Assembly (NCBI GenBank): GCA_027031305.1 | Contig: JALVRJ010000145.1 | Location: forward strand, 1 to 5,607 | From: Hyphomicrobiales bacterium | Lineage (GTDB): Bacteria; Pseudomonadota; Alphaproteobacteria; Rhizobiales; Aestuariivirgaceae | Direction of reading: 5' to 3' | Length of the DNA: 5,607 nt | In this document: positions 1 to 5,607 of the stretch, piece after piece | Layout of the letters: each line of letters starts with the position of its first letter | Numbering within the stretch: position 1 is the stretch's first letter | Translations under genes and position numbers: made by a program | The notes under the pieces: model-generated | Seen by the model: only the letters and a program-made list of their open reading frames with translations | Databases searched by the model: none | Told to the model about the DNA's origin: nothing

Positions 1-1479
1 GACGCTCAGGGGATCGCCGCCGCCGACGCGCTCGTGGTGGAGCTGGCGCGGCGGCTGGCGGGGCTGTTGCACGAGGGCGAGACGCTGGCGCGGGTTTCCG
101 GCGATCAGTTCGCCATGGTGGTGGACGCGGAGCGCCACGGCACGCCGCTTTCATTCGTGCGCGAGATTCGTCAGGCGGTGGCCGAGCCGTTCGACCTGAA
201 CGGGCAGGAGCTTGGCGTGAGCCTGAGCATCGGCGTGGTGGACCTGGTGGCGGCGATGGCACTGGCGCCGCGCGAGCTGGTGCGGGCGGCGGAAATCGCC
301 CTGTTCGAGGCGCGGCGCGAGGGGCCGGGGCGCGAGGCCTTCTTCACGCCGGACATGCATGGCGAGCACGCGCGCCTGGCACGGCTGGAACAGGAGCTGC
401 GCCGGGCCCTGAAAATGGGCGAGCTGGAAGTGCATTACCAGCCCATCATCTGGCTGGGCGGCCGCTGGCTGGCGGGGTTCGAGGCGCTGGTGCGCTGGCG
501 CCACCCGGAACGCGGACTCATCGGCCCGGAGGAATTCATCGGCCTGGCGGAAGACATCGGCCTGGTGCGCGACATCGGCCACCTGGTGTTGCAGGAATCG
601 GTGCGGCAACTGGCCATCTGGCAACGTTCCTTCCGCACCGAACAACCCTTTTACGTGGCCGTGAACGTGGCCTCCACCGACCTGCTGGACCCGACGCTGG
701 CCGACGAGGTGGCGCAGTTGCTGGCGCGGGAAAACGCCAACCCGGCGGGGCTGCGGCTGGAGGTGACGGAAAGCCTGCTGCTGCGCGACCCGGCCGGGGC
801 GCGGGCAACCTTGCAGCGGCTGGCGGAAATGGGCGTGGGGGTGGTGTGCGACGACTTCGGCACGGGCTATTCGTCGCTCTCGCGGCTGCGCACCCTGCCC
901 TTCGACGCGCTGAAGATCGACCGCAGCTTCCTTTCCTCCGACGATCCGGCGAGCCGCAGCGTGATCGGCGCCATCGTCGGGCTGGCGCACGGCCTTTCCA
1001 TGCACGTGGTGGCGGAAGGCGTGGAAGAGTCATGGCAACTGGCGCTGCTGGAAGAGCTGGCCTGCGACATGGCGCAAGGCTACCTTATCGCGCCGGCGCT
1101 GGACGCCACCACCATCCTGCACTTCATGACCGAGGCGCGGCGCATCGCCCCGTTCACCGGGCGGCTGGCGGCGCTGAGCCACATTCTGCTGAATCCGGAG
1201 GTGGCCCCGCCCCTGCCCGAAAGCGTGGGCAAACCGCAACTGCCGCCGAAGCGGCCACCGGCATCGCCGCCACGCGAACGGACGCCACGGGGAGGCGCCG
1301 CGCCAAAAGCGCCGGAGCCGGCCAATGACGTGGTGGGCGAGGCGGGCGCCGACGTCTCCTCCGACGAGACAGAGGAAGAGGTGCGGCACGGGACGGACGC
1401 CAGGGATGACGCGCCCGCCGTTGCGGACGCCGACGGGGAGACGAAGGAAGGGCATTCCAACCACACGGCGGCGGAATAA
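1..1479 (+). CDS. GGDEF/EAL-domain cyclic-di-GMP phosphodiesterase, 5' partial
   Basis: The frame is open from base 1 and ends at TAA 1477-1479, so 492 codons are visible and the true start is upstream; the GTG at 34 is inside the domain. Codons 1 to about 118 are the C-terminal part of a GGDEF domain whose signature is SGDQF (97-111) instead of GGDEF, so cyclase activity is unlikely. Codons about 125-378 are a full-length EAL domain. Visible motifs are YQP (436-444), EALVRW (from 481), the Asn in VNVAS (664), LEVTE (757-771), DDFGTGYSS (from 850), Lys in LKID (913), the Glu in AEGVE (1015) and QGYL (1075-1086). Every metal-binding and catalytic position I know for EAL enzymes is kept, so hydrolysis of c-di-GMP to pGpG is the likely activity (inference). 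After about codon 399 comes a 94-residue tail, first Pro/Arg-rich, then Asp/Glu-rich, probably disordered. Any PAS, REC or membrane sensor domain would lie upstream, out of view. Confidence 0.93.
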   Translation, partial: DAQGIAAADALVVELARRLAGLLHEGETLARVSGDQFAMVVDAERHGTPLSFVREIRQAVAEPFDLNGQELGVSLSIGVVDLVAAMALAPRELVRAAEIALFEARREGPGREAFFTPDMHGEHARLARLEQELRRALKMGELEVHYQPIIWLGGRWLAGFEALVRWRHPERGLIGPEEFIGLAEDIGLVRDIGHLVLQESVRQLAIWQRSFRTEQPFYVAVNVASTDLLDPTLADEVAQLLARENANPAGLRLEVTESLLLRDPAGARATLQRLAEMGVGVVCDDFGTGYSSLSRLRTLPFDALKIDRSFLSSDDPASRSVIGAIVGLAHGLSMHVVAEGVEESWQLALLEELACDMAQGYLIAPALDATTILHFMTEARRIAPFTGRLAALSHILLNPEVAPPLPESVGKPQLPPKRPPASPPRERTPRGGAAPKAPEPANDVVGEAGADVSSDETEEEVRHGTDARDDAPAVADADGETKEGHSNHTAAE

Positions 1480-1550
1480 CCAGCCACATCCAGAAGGCCG
1501 CTCACCCTTGCCCGCGCCGGGGGGGGTGTGGCAAACACGCCGCATGACAT

Positions 1551-1582
1551 CGGGCGGGCCGGGCCGGTGTCCGATCCGCCCG
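1551..1582 (+). other. GC-rich inverted repeat in the thrC leader
   Basis: CGGGCGG (1551-1557) is matched by its exact reverse complement CCGCCCG (1576-1582), with an 18-nt loop. The right arm ends 22 nt before the thrC ATG. An overlapping alternative, ATCGG (1549-1553) with CCGAT (1571-1575), could compete with it. No U-run follows, so it is not an intrinsic terminator. In DNA this GC-rich such a structure may be chance. I saw no threonine-rich leader peptide that would suggest attenuation. Confidence 0.3.
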
Positions 1583-1604
1583 CATCCAATTGGACCTGGG
1601 ACAC

Positions 1605-2999
1605 ATGCATTACCTTTCCACCCGTGGCGGCGACGCGAACCGCACTTTCGAGGACGTGCTGCTGGCCGGGCTGGCCCCGGACGGCGGGCTTTACGTGCCC
1701 GAGCATTGGCCGGCGTTCCCGAAGGAAGAATGGCGCGGCTTGCGCAACCTTTCCTGGGGCGGCGTGGCGGCCATGGTCATGAAGCCGTTCGTCGGCGACT
1801 TCCTGACCGGACAGGAGCTGCACGCACTGGTGGAGGGCGCGCAGGCAACCTTTCACCACGCCGCCACGACGCCGCTGAAACAGCTGGACGACGCGCTGTT
1901 CCTGCTGGAGCTGTTCCACGGGCCGACACTGGCCTTCAAGGACGTGGCCATGCAGATCCTGGCGCGGATGATGGACATCGCGCTGATGCGGCGCGAGGCG
2001 CACGTAACCATCATCGGCGCCACCTCGGGCGACACCGGCTCGGCGGCCATCGAGGCCTTTCGCCACAGCAGCCGGGCGCGCATCTTCATCCTGCATCCGC
2101 ACGAGCGCGTCTCGGCCATCCAGCGCCGGCAGATGACCACCGTCGATGCCCCCAACGTGTTCAACATCGCCATCGAGGGCGACTTCGACGACTGCCAGCG
2201 GCTGGTGAAGCAGATGTTCAACGACGCGCCGTTCCGCGAAAGGATGCGGCTGGCGGGGGTGAACTCCATCAACTGGGGGCGGATTCTCGCGCAGGTGATC
2301 TATTACGCCACCTCGGCGCTGGCGCTGGGGGCGCCGGACCGCTCGCTGTGCTACGTGGTGCCGACGGGCAACTTCGGCGACATCTTCGCCGGCTACGTGG
2401 CGCGCAAGATGGGCCTGCCCATCGACCGGCTGGTGGTGGCGACCAACGTCAACGACATCCTGCACCGGGCGCTGACGACGGGGCGCTATGAAACCGGCGA
2501 GGTTACGCCCACCAGCAGCCCCAGCATGGACATCCAGGTGTCGTCGAACTTCGAGCGGTTGCTGTTCGACGCGCTGGAGCGCGATCCCGGGCGGTTGAAG
2601 GCGCTGATGGACCAGCTGACGCAGTCGGGCGGCTTCGGCATCCCGGAGGAGGCGCTGGCCTACATCGGGCAACTGTTCAAGTCAGGCCGGGCGAGCGAGG
2701 AGGACGTGCTGGACACCATCCGACGCACATACGAGGAGACGGGCGAGATCGTCGATCCGCACACGGCGGTGGGGCTGGCGGTGGCGCGCGCGCACGCGGG
2801 GCGGGCGCACATGACCGTGTCGCTGGCCACCGCGCACCCGGCGAAGTTCCCCGAGGCGGTGAAGGCCGCCACCGGCGTGCATCCCGCCCTGCCGCCGCAT
2901 CTTGCGCACATCATGGAACTGGAGGAACGCTTCGAGGTGTTGCCGGCGGATCTCGCGGCGGTGGAGACCTTCATCGCCAGCCATGCGCAACGGGGGTGA
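1605..2999 (+). CDS. thrC: Threonine synthase (PLP-dependent)
   Basis: This encodes a 464-aa cytoplasmic enzyme converting O-phospho-L-homoserine to L-threonine, the last step of threonine synthesis. I chose ATG 1605 because the protein then opens MHYLSTRGG, typical of the family, with a weak GGGA (1598-1601) ahead; a TTG at 1590 would add five residues. Residues 2 to about 80 form the threonine synthase N-terminal domain (DGGLYVPE). HGPTLAFKD carries the predicted PLP Schiff-base lysine K112 (1938-1940). GATSGDTGS (138-146) and GNFGD (255-259) are the cofactor- and phosphate-contacting loops expected of fold-type II PLP enzymes. PSMDIQVSSNFERL (from residue 306) is another family signature. 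Length fits the long form of ThrC (E. coli is about 430 aa). No frameshift or missing key residue is seen. It is followed after 9 nt by the M16 peptidase gene, probably in one transcript; no clear promoter was recognised in the 125-nt gap upstream. Confidence 0.97.
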   Translation: MHYLSTRGGDANRTFEDVLLAGLAPDGGLYVPEHWPAFPKEEWRGLRNLSWGGVAAMVMKPFVGDFLTGQELHALVEGAQATFHHAATTPLKQLDDALFLLELFHGPTLAFKDVAMQILARMMDIALMRREAHVTIIGATSGDTGSAAIEAFRHSSRARIFILHPHERVSAIQRRQMTTVDAPNVFNIAIEGDFDDCQRLVKQMFNDAPFRERMRLAGVNSINWGRILAQVIYYATSALALGAPDRSLCYVVPTGNFGDIFAGYVARKMGLPIDRLVVATNVNDILHRALTTGRYETGEVTPTSSPSMDIQVSSNFERLLFDALERDPGRLKALMDQLTQSGGFGIPEEALAYIGQLFKSGRASEEDVLDTIRRTYEETGEIVDPHTAVGLAVARAHAGRAHMTVSLATAHPAKFPEAVKAATGVHPALPPHLAHIMELEERFEVLPADLAAVETFIASHAQRG

Positions 3000-3008
3000 G
3001 CGGACATC

Positions 3009-4277
3009 ATGAGCGTGCGTGTTTCCACTCTGCCAAACGGGCTGACCGTCATCAGCCACGACCTGGAGCACCTGGAAACGGTGGCGCTGGGGCTGTGGGT
3101 GTGGGCCGGGTCGCGCGACGAGCGCAAGGACGAGGCGGGCCTGGCGCATTTCCTCGAGCACATGGCCTTCAAGGGTACGAAGCGGCGCTCGGCCTACGAG
3201 ATCGTCGCCGCCATCGAGGACAGGGGCGGCGACCTGAACGCCACCACCACCGCCGAATACACCGGCTACACGGCGCATGTTCTGGCGGACGACTGGGCGG
3301 TGGCGCTGGACGTGATCGCCGACATCGTGTGCGAGCCGGTATTCGACCCGCACGAGATGGAACGCGAGCGCGGGGTGATCCTGCAGGAAATCGCCGCCGC
3401 CAACGACGACCCGGAGGACGTGGCCTTCAACCAGGCCGACCGGCTGGCCTTTCTTGACCATCCCCTGGGGCGGCCGATCCTGGGCACGCCGGAGGTGGTC
3501 ACGCGGCTGACGCCGGAGGATCTGGCGGCCTTTCGCGCGCGGCATTACGGGGCGCGGCGGATGGTGCTGACGGCGGCGGGGAGAATCGACCACGAGGCCC
3601 TGCTGGACGAGGCCGGGCGGCTTCTGTCTTCCATCCCGGCGGGACACGCGGCACGGCGGGAGAGGCCCATTTTCCACCCCGGCGAGGCGGCCACCAGCCG
3701 GCCGCAGGACCAGGCGCACATCGTGCTGGCTTGGCCGTTCCCGGGCTACCGGGACGACGCCATCTGGACGGCCATCATGCTGTCTTCCATTCTCGGCGGC
3801 GGAATGTCGTCGCGGCTGTTCCAGGAACTGCGGGAAAAACGCGGACTTTGCTATTCCACCTACAGCTACCGCACCAGCTTCGCCGACGCCGGGGCGCTCT
3901 ACCTGTATGCCGCCACCGCGCCACAAAGGGCGGAGGAAGCGAGCGCGCTGATGCTGAAGGTGGCGCGGGAGCTGCGAGAGGACATCCGTCCGCAAGAGCT
4001 GGCGCGGGCGCAGGCGCAGGCACGGGCGGCACTGGTGATGGAGCTGGAGAGCGCCTCGGCCCGCTGCGGCCAGCTGGCGCGGCAGTTCTTCGCCTGGAAG
4101 CGCGTGCGGCCATTGCGCGAGTTTGCCGACATCATCGCCGCGATCACGGCGAAAGAGGTGCGGGCGCTGGCGGCGGAGGTGTTCGCCGCCGATCACGTGC
4201 GCTCGCTGGTTCTGCCGGGCGAAGACCCGCACGCGGCGACGGGAGAGGAAGACACGCGGCCGGTGACGCTGCACTGA
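3009..4277 (+). CDS. M16-family zinc metallopeptidase (processing-peptidase-like)
   Basis: This encodes 422 aa beginning MSVRVSTLPNGLTVI, the usual start of this family. The inverted zinc motif HxxEH is HFLEH (residues 47-51, bases 3147-3161): H47 and H51 are zinc ligands and E50 the catalytic base. E127 in VILQEI (3387-3389), 76 residues after H51, fits the third ligand. GGDLNATTTAEYTGY follows the active site as in bacterial homologues of mitochondrial processing peptidase beta. In the C-terminal half, GGGMSSRLFQELREKRGLCY (263-282) is the conserved substrate-contact motif. It has the two-domain length of the M16B subfamily, which dimerises to form a closed chamber. No signal peptide is visible, so it is probably cytoplasmic; its substrate is unknown. 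ATG 3009 lies 9 nt after the thrC stop, with only a weak CGGA (3001-3004) ahead, so translation may be coupled to thrC. The adjacency to thrC appears conserved in alphaproteobacteria (from memory). Confidence 0.95.
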   Translation: MSVRVSTLPNGLTVISHDLEHLETVALGLWVWAGSRDERKDEAGLAHFLEHMAFKGTKRRSAYEIVAAIEDRGGDLNATTTAEYTGYTAHVLADDWAVALDVIADIVCEPVFDPHEMERERGVILQEIAAANDDPEDVAFNQADRLAFLDHPLGRPILGTPEVVTRLTPEDLAAFRARHYGARRMVLTAAGRIDHEALLDEAGRLLSSIPAGHAARRERPIFHPGEAATSRPQDQAHIVLAWPFPGYRDDAIWTAIMLSSILGGGMSSRLFQELREKRGLCYSTYSYRTSFADAGALYLYAATAPQRAEEASALMLKVARELREDIRPQELARAQAQARAALVMELESASARCGQLARQFFAWKRVRPLREFADIIAAITAKEVRALAAEVFAADHVRSLVLPGEDPHAATGEEDTRPVTLH

Positions 4278-4321
4278 CGTTCGCGGCGACGCCATCGTGG
4301 AAGAACCGATTTCATGAAAGA

Positions 4322-4344
4322 GCCGCCCCTCCTGGAAGGGCGGC
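4322..4344 (-). terminator. Hairpin, possible leftward terminator
   Basis: GCCGCCC (4322-4328) and GGGCGGC (4338-4344) form a perfect 7-bp stem. Read leftward, the stem gains a G-U and a U-A pair (9 bp, 5-nt loop) and is followed by TCTTTC, which suits termination of transcripts from the minus-strand gene. Read rightward it lies 45 nt after the M16 stop but is followed only by CGATCGTTTC, a poor U-tract. It could still be a 3'-end stabilising hairpin for thrC-M16 mRNA. Confidence 0.4.
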
Positions 4345-4464
4345 CGATCGTTTCGTGTCGTGGAGCACATGGCGGTGCGGCGCATTGTCCGACCAGGAGG
4401 CTGGCGCCGGAACGATGGAGCGATGGGCGCTTATACCAGAATGCATAAAGAACCACGCAGAAGC

Positions 4465-4529
4465 CCCGCGCCCCAACCCAACTCCCAAATCGAAAAACAA
4501 GGGCTTGGGTGGGGGCGCGGGACGGTTTT
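4465..4529 (+). terminator. Long intrinsic terminator hairpin
   Basis: Left arm 4465-4481 and right arm 4505-4521 are reverse complements over 17 positions with one mismatch (A4475 opposite G4511). The top can extend by three more pairs (4484-4486 with 4501-4503). The loop is A-rich, and TTTT at 4526-4529 follows four bases after the stem. This fits a rho-independent terminator for rightward transcription from thrC-M16, placed about 190 nt past the M16 stop. It also sits just beyond the 3' end of the minus-strand gene, but the leftward flank (GCTTCTGCG) is a weaker U-tract, so bidirectional use is only possible. A dispersed palindromic repeat is an alternative. Confidence 0.65.
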
Positions 4530-4556
4530 ATCAGTCAGTCTTTGCGCAGGTTGGTA

Positions 4557-5297
4557 TTACTTCAGGCTGGAGAGCTTCTTCATGGCGGCGGAGAAGCCCT
4601 TCAGGTCCAGCTCCACCGGCAGGCCGACGCCGGGTGCGGCGTAGATGATGAACTTCGCCTTCCTGCCCTTCTTCAGCCTGGCCAGCGTCTCCTTGCGCGC
4701 CTGGCCGGTGCTTTCGCAGAAAATCTGGTTGCAACGCGAGAAGGGTACGCGGCTGACGGCCTTGCCGTCCACCTCCAGGGCGATGCCCGTGGGCAGGAAC
4801 ACGCCCAAGGGGGCGCGCAGGTTCACCATGTAGCCGGTGACCTTGCCCTTCTTGTCCTTCACCGCGAGGATGTTGATGATGACGAAAACGTTCTTGCGCT
4901 TCGGGTCCCGAGCGGAGGCGGAGACGTAACAGACCTTCTGGGTGACGATCTCGTCGCCCTTTTTCGCCACGGGCAGCTTTTCGCACACCACGCGCCAGGA
5001 ACCATGGGTGGAGACAATCTCGGGCTTTGGCAGCTTGGCGGCGGCGGGCTGACGGGGAATGGTGCGCGGCGGCTTGCGGCGCGGACCAAAGGGCGTCACC
5101 GGCACCGGGGCGCGGTCGGCCTGTTGCGTCCGGGTTCCTTCCTTTTTCGCCTGTTGTGCCAAAGCCGGGAGCACGAGGCCCGCGCCGGCGAAGAAGGCAG
5201 CGGTCACGACAGCCAGTGCCGACTTGCCGGCATGTTCCACAATCCAGTTCATGTTGCCGATCATCCCGTCGATTGATGGTTCCTGACGTGAGGCCAT
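4557..5297 (-). CDS. IalB-family (invasion-associated locus B) exported protein
   Basis: This encodes up to 246 aa. From ATG 5297, a hydrophobic stretch at residues 26-47 ends in LPALA before QQ, a Sec signal peptide with predicted cleavage after A47, so the mature protein is periplasmic or surface-associated. In-frame ATGs at 5264 and 5252 would give a more usual short n-region. The outermost start is kept because GGGGG precedes it by three bases and a possible promoter lies close upstream; the call is uncertain. Residues 48-93 form a linker with about ten prolines and many Lys/Arg. From GSWRVVCEK (99-107) the IalB domain follows: RAPLGVFLPTGIALEVDGK (161-179), SRCNQIFCE (187-195), then LARLKKGRKAKFIIY and a GLPVELDLKGFSAAM end. 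Four cysteines (105, 123, 189, 194) suit two disulfides. IalB is linked to erythrocyte invasion in Bartonella, but homologues are common in free-living alphaproteobacteria, where the role is unknown; pathogenicity should not be inferred. Confidence 0.87.
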   Translation of the reverse strand: MASRQEPSIDGMIGNMNWIVEHAGKSALAVVTAAFFAGAGLVLPALAQQAKKEGTRTQQADRAPVPVTPFGPRRKPPRTIPRQPAAAKLPKPEIVSTHGSWRVVCEKLPVAKKGDEIVTQKVCYVSASARDPKRKNVFVIINILAVKDKKGKVTGYMVNLRAPLGVFLPTGIALEVDGKAVSRVPFSRCNQIFCESTGQARKETLARLKKGRKAKFIIYAAPGVGLPVELDLKGFSAAMKKLSSLK

Positions 5298-5342
5298 GGG
5301 CCCCCGCCATGGACACGAATCGTGGCGCCCCCGACCCGTTCC

Positions 5343-5370
5343 TTATTAGCGCAAGACCGGGAAGGCGCAA
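5343..5370 (-). promoter_or_regulatory. Possible sigma-70-type promoter of the IalB-family gene
   Basis: On the minus strand TTGCGC (5370-5365) and TAATAA (5348-5343) are separated by 16 bases, in the position of -35 and -10 boxes. A transcript start near 5336 would give a leader of about 40 nt to ATG 5297 or about 85 nt to ATG 5252. The -35 shares TTG with the consensus and the -10 is a weak match, but TAATAA is a rare AT-rich patch in this region. Assigned by eye only. Confidence 0.3.
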
Positions 5371-5388
5371 CAGGGGCAAGGGCATGGC

Positions 5389-5402
5389 TGGCCGCGCGGC
5401 CA
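5389..5402. repeat. 14-bp perfect palindrome in the divergent intergenic region
   Basis: TGGCCGCGCGGCCA equals its own reverse complement. It lies about 20 bp upstream of the proposed -35 box of the minus-strand gene and about 125 bp upstream of the plus-strand gene start, where an operator for either gene could sit. Its pure G/C core makes chance occurrence plausible in DNA of this composition. Confidence 0.3.
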
Positions 5403-5453
5403 TCCCGCCTCGACGGTTTCCTGCGCGGGAATTGCGGCCAAAAGCGGGCATGG

Positions 5454-5474
5454 GCCTGTGGCGCGCGGACAGGC
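5454..5474. repeat. Inverted repeat GCCTGT-N9-ACAGGC
   Basis: GCCTGT (5454-5459) and ACAGGC (5469-5474) are exact inverted copies with a 9-bp spacer. Centre-to-centre spacing is 15 bp, longer than one helical turn. It lies 54 bp before the proposed plus-strand start. It could be a dimeric regulator site or a leader hairpin; no known operator consensus is recognised. Confidence 0.25.
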
Positions 5475-5479
5475 ATGAT

Positions 5480-5500
5480 GCTTGACGGCGCTTGACGGCG
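5480..5500. repeat. 10-bp tandem direct duplication
   Basis: GCTTGACGGC occurs twice in tandem (5480-5489 and 5490-5499), with period-10 identity extending to 5500. Each copy contains TTGACG, close to a -35 box, but no convincing -10 follows at 16-18 bp on the plus strand. It may simply be a replication-slippage duplication; a tandem activator half-site is the alternative. Confidence 0.45.
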
Positions 5501-5527
5501 ACGGCGGCGGGGTTCATTCCGCAGGGC

Positions 5528-5607
5528 ATGGCTCGATCCTCGACATCGGCGACGGCGGCGCGCCACGCGCCCTTCGTGCATGGCTCCATCACCCGGCACC
5601 TGGTGAG
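5528..5607 (+). CDS. Probable MATE-family efflux transporter, 3' partial (N-terminus only)
   Basis: An ATG at 5528 opens a frame that runs to the window edge (26 full codons). A TGA at 5483-5485 closes the same frame upstream, so this is the first ATG available. After a Ser/Thr/Ala-rich start comes FVHGSITRHLV, resembling the F-x-x-GS-x-x-RH segment just before the first membrane helix of MATE (NorM/DinF-type) Na+ or H+ coupled exporters. That likeness is from memory of the family and rests on about eleven residues. The AGGG at 5523-5526 is only one base from the ATG, so initiation looks weak or a different start is used. The gene is divergent from the IalB-family gene. No membrane helix is inside the window, so the product call is tentative. 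Confidence 0.5.
   Translation, partial: MARSSTSATAARHAPFVHGSITRHLV

Noticed and set aside
1516..1526. G-rich run in the EAL-thrC gap, considered as a quadruplex or terminator
   Set aside because: There is a single uninterrupted G run without the four tracts a quadruplex needs, and no stem with a U-tract is attached.
1080..2672. 530-codon open frame on the minus strand opposite the EAL tail and thrC
   Set aside because: It is rich in His, Arg and Gln with no recognisable domain and lies opposite strongly supported genes. Long antisense frames are expected in GC-rich coding DNA with G/C third positions.
2682..4385. 567-codon open frame on the minus strand opposite thrC and the M16 gene
   Set aside because: It has the same Arg/His/Gln-rich shadow composition and no motif. 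The plus-strand frames carry catalytic signatures.
4410..4440. GGAAC followed by TTATACC, considered as a general-stress (EcfG-type) or sigma-70 promoter
   Set aside because: The expected CGTT partner is absent at 16-17 bp from GGAAC, and no -35 match lies 16-18 bp before TATACC. No gene follows downstream on that strand.
4360..4644. Small plus-strand frame in the convergent gap (94 codons)
   Set aside because: It runs through the terminator hairpin and into the 3' end of the minus-strand gene, with no ribosome site or recognisable protein features.
5310..5340. Minus-strand GGAAC near the IalB-family gene, considered as an EcfG-type promoter
   Set aside because: The nearest CGT lies about 20 bp downstream, outside the usual 16-17 bp spacing.
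4531..5592. 353-codon minus-strand frame overlapping the IalB-family gene
   Set aside because: It overlaps the supported IalB frame in another phase, lacks any motif and runs through the divergent promoter region.

Overview
The window is visibly GC-rich, with G or C at most third codon positions. It reads as chromosomal core sequence from an alphaproteobacterium. Two things point that way: a threonine synthase gene followed directly by an M16-family (mitochondrial-processing-peptidase-like) protease gene, an arrangement I recall as common in that class, and an IalB-type secreted protein, a family largely found in Alphaproteobacteria. The order or genus cannot be settled from sequence alone.

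Layout. (1) Positions 1-1479, plus strand: the 3' part of a cyclic-di-GMP signalling gene. It has a degenerate GGDEF domain (SGDQF), a complete EAL phosphodiesterase domain and a long low-complexity tail; its start lies upstream of the window. (2) Positions 1480-1604: a short gap with a GC-rich inverted repeat just before the next gene. (3) Positions 1605-2999 and 3009-4277, plus strand: thrC (threonine synthase) and an M16 zinc peptidase, 9 nt apart and probably co-transcribed. (4) Positions 4278-4556: a convergent gap with no credible gene and two hairpins. One is a long, nearly perfect stem followed by TTTT; the other is smaller and looks better as a leftward terminator. (5) Positions 4557-5297, minus strand: an exported IalB-family protein with a signal peptide and a proline-rich basic linker. 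(6) Positions 5298-5527: a divergent promoter region with several short inverted repeats and a 10-bp tandem duplication. (7) From 5528 to the edge, plus strand: the first 26 codons of a gene whose N-terminus resembles MATE-family multidrug/Na+ exporters.

The genes do not form one pathway. thrC makes threonine from O-phosphohomoserine. The M16 enzyme is a soluble peptidase of unknown substrate, the EAL protein probably lowers cyclic-di-GMP, and the IalB-like protein acts outside the cytoplasm. I found no CRISPR array, mobile element, tRNA, rRNA or defence-type cassette, and nothing I would call a new system. The observations in part 2 are modest: domain degeneracy, an unusual protein tail and regulatory DNA structure.
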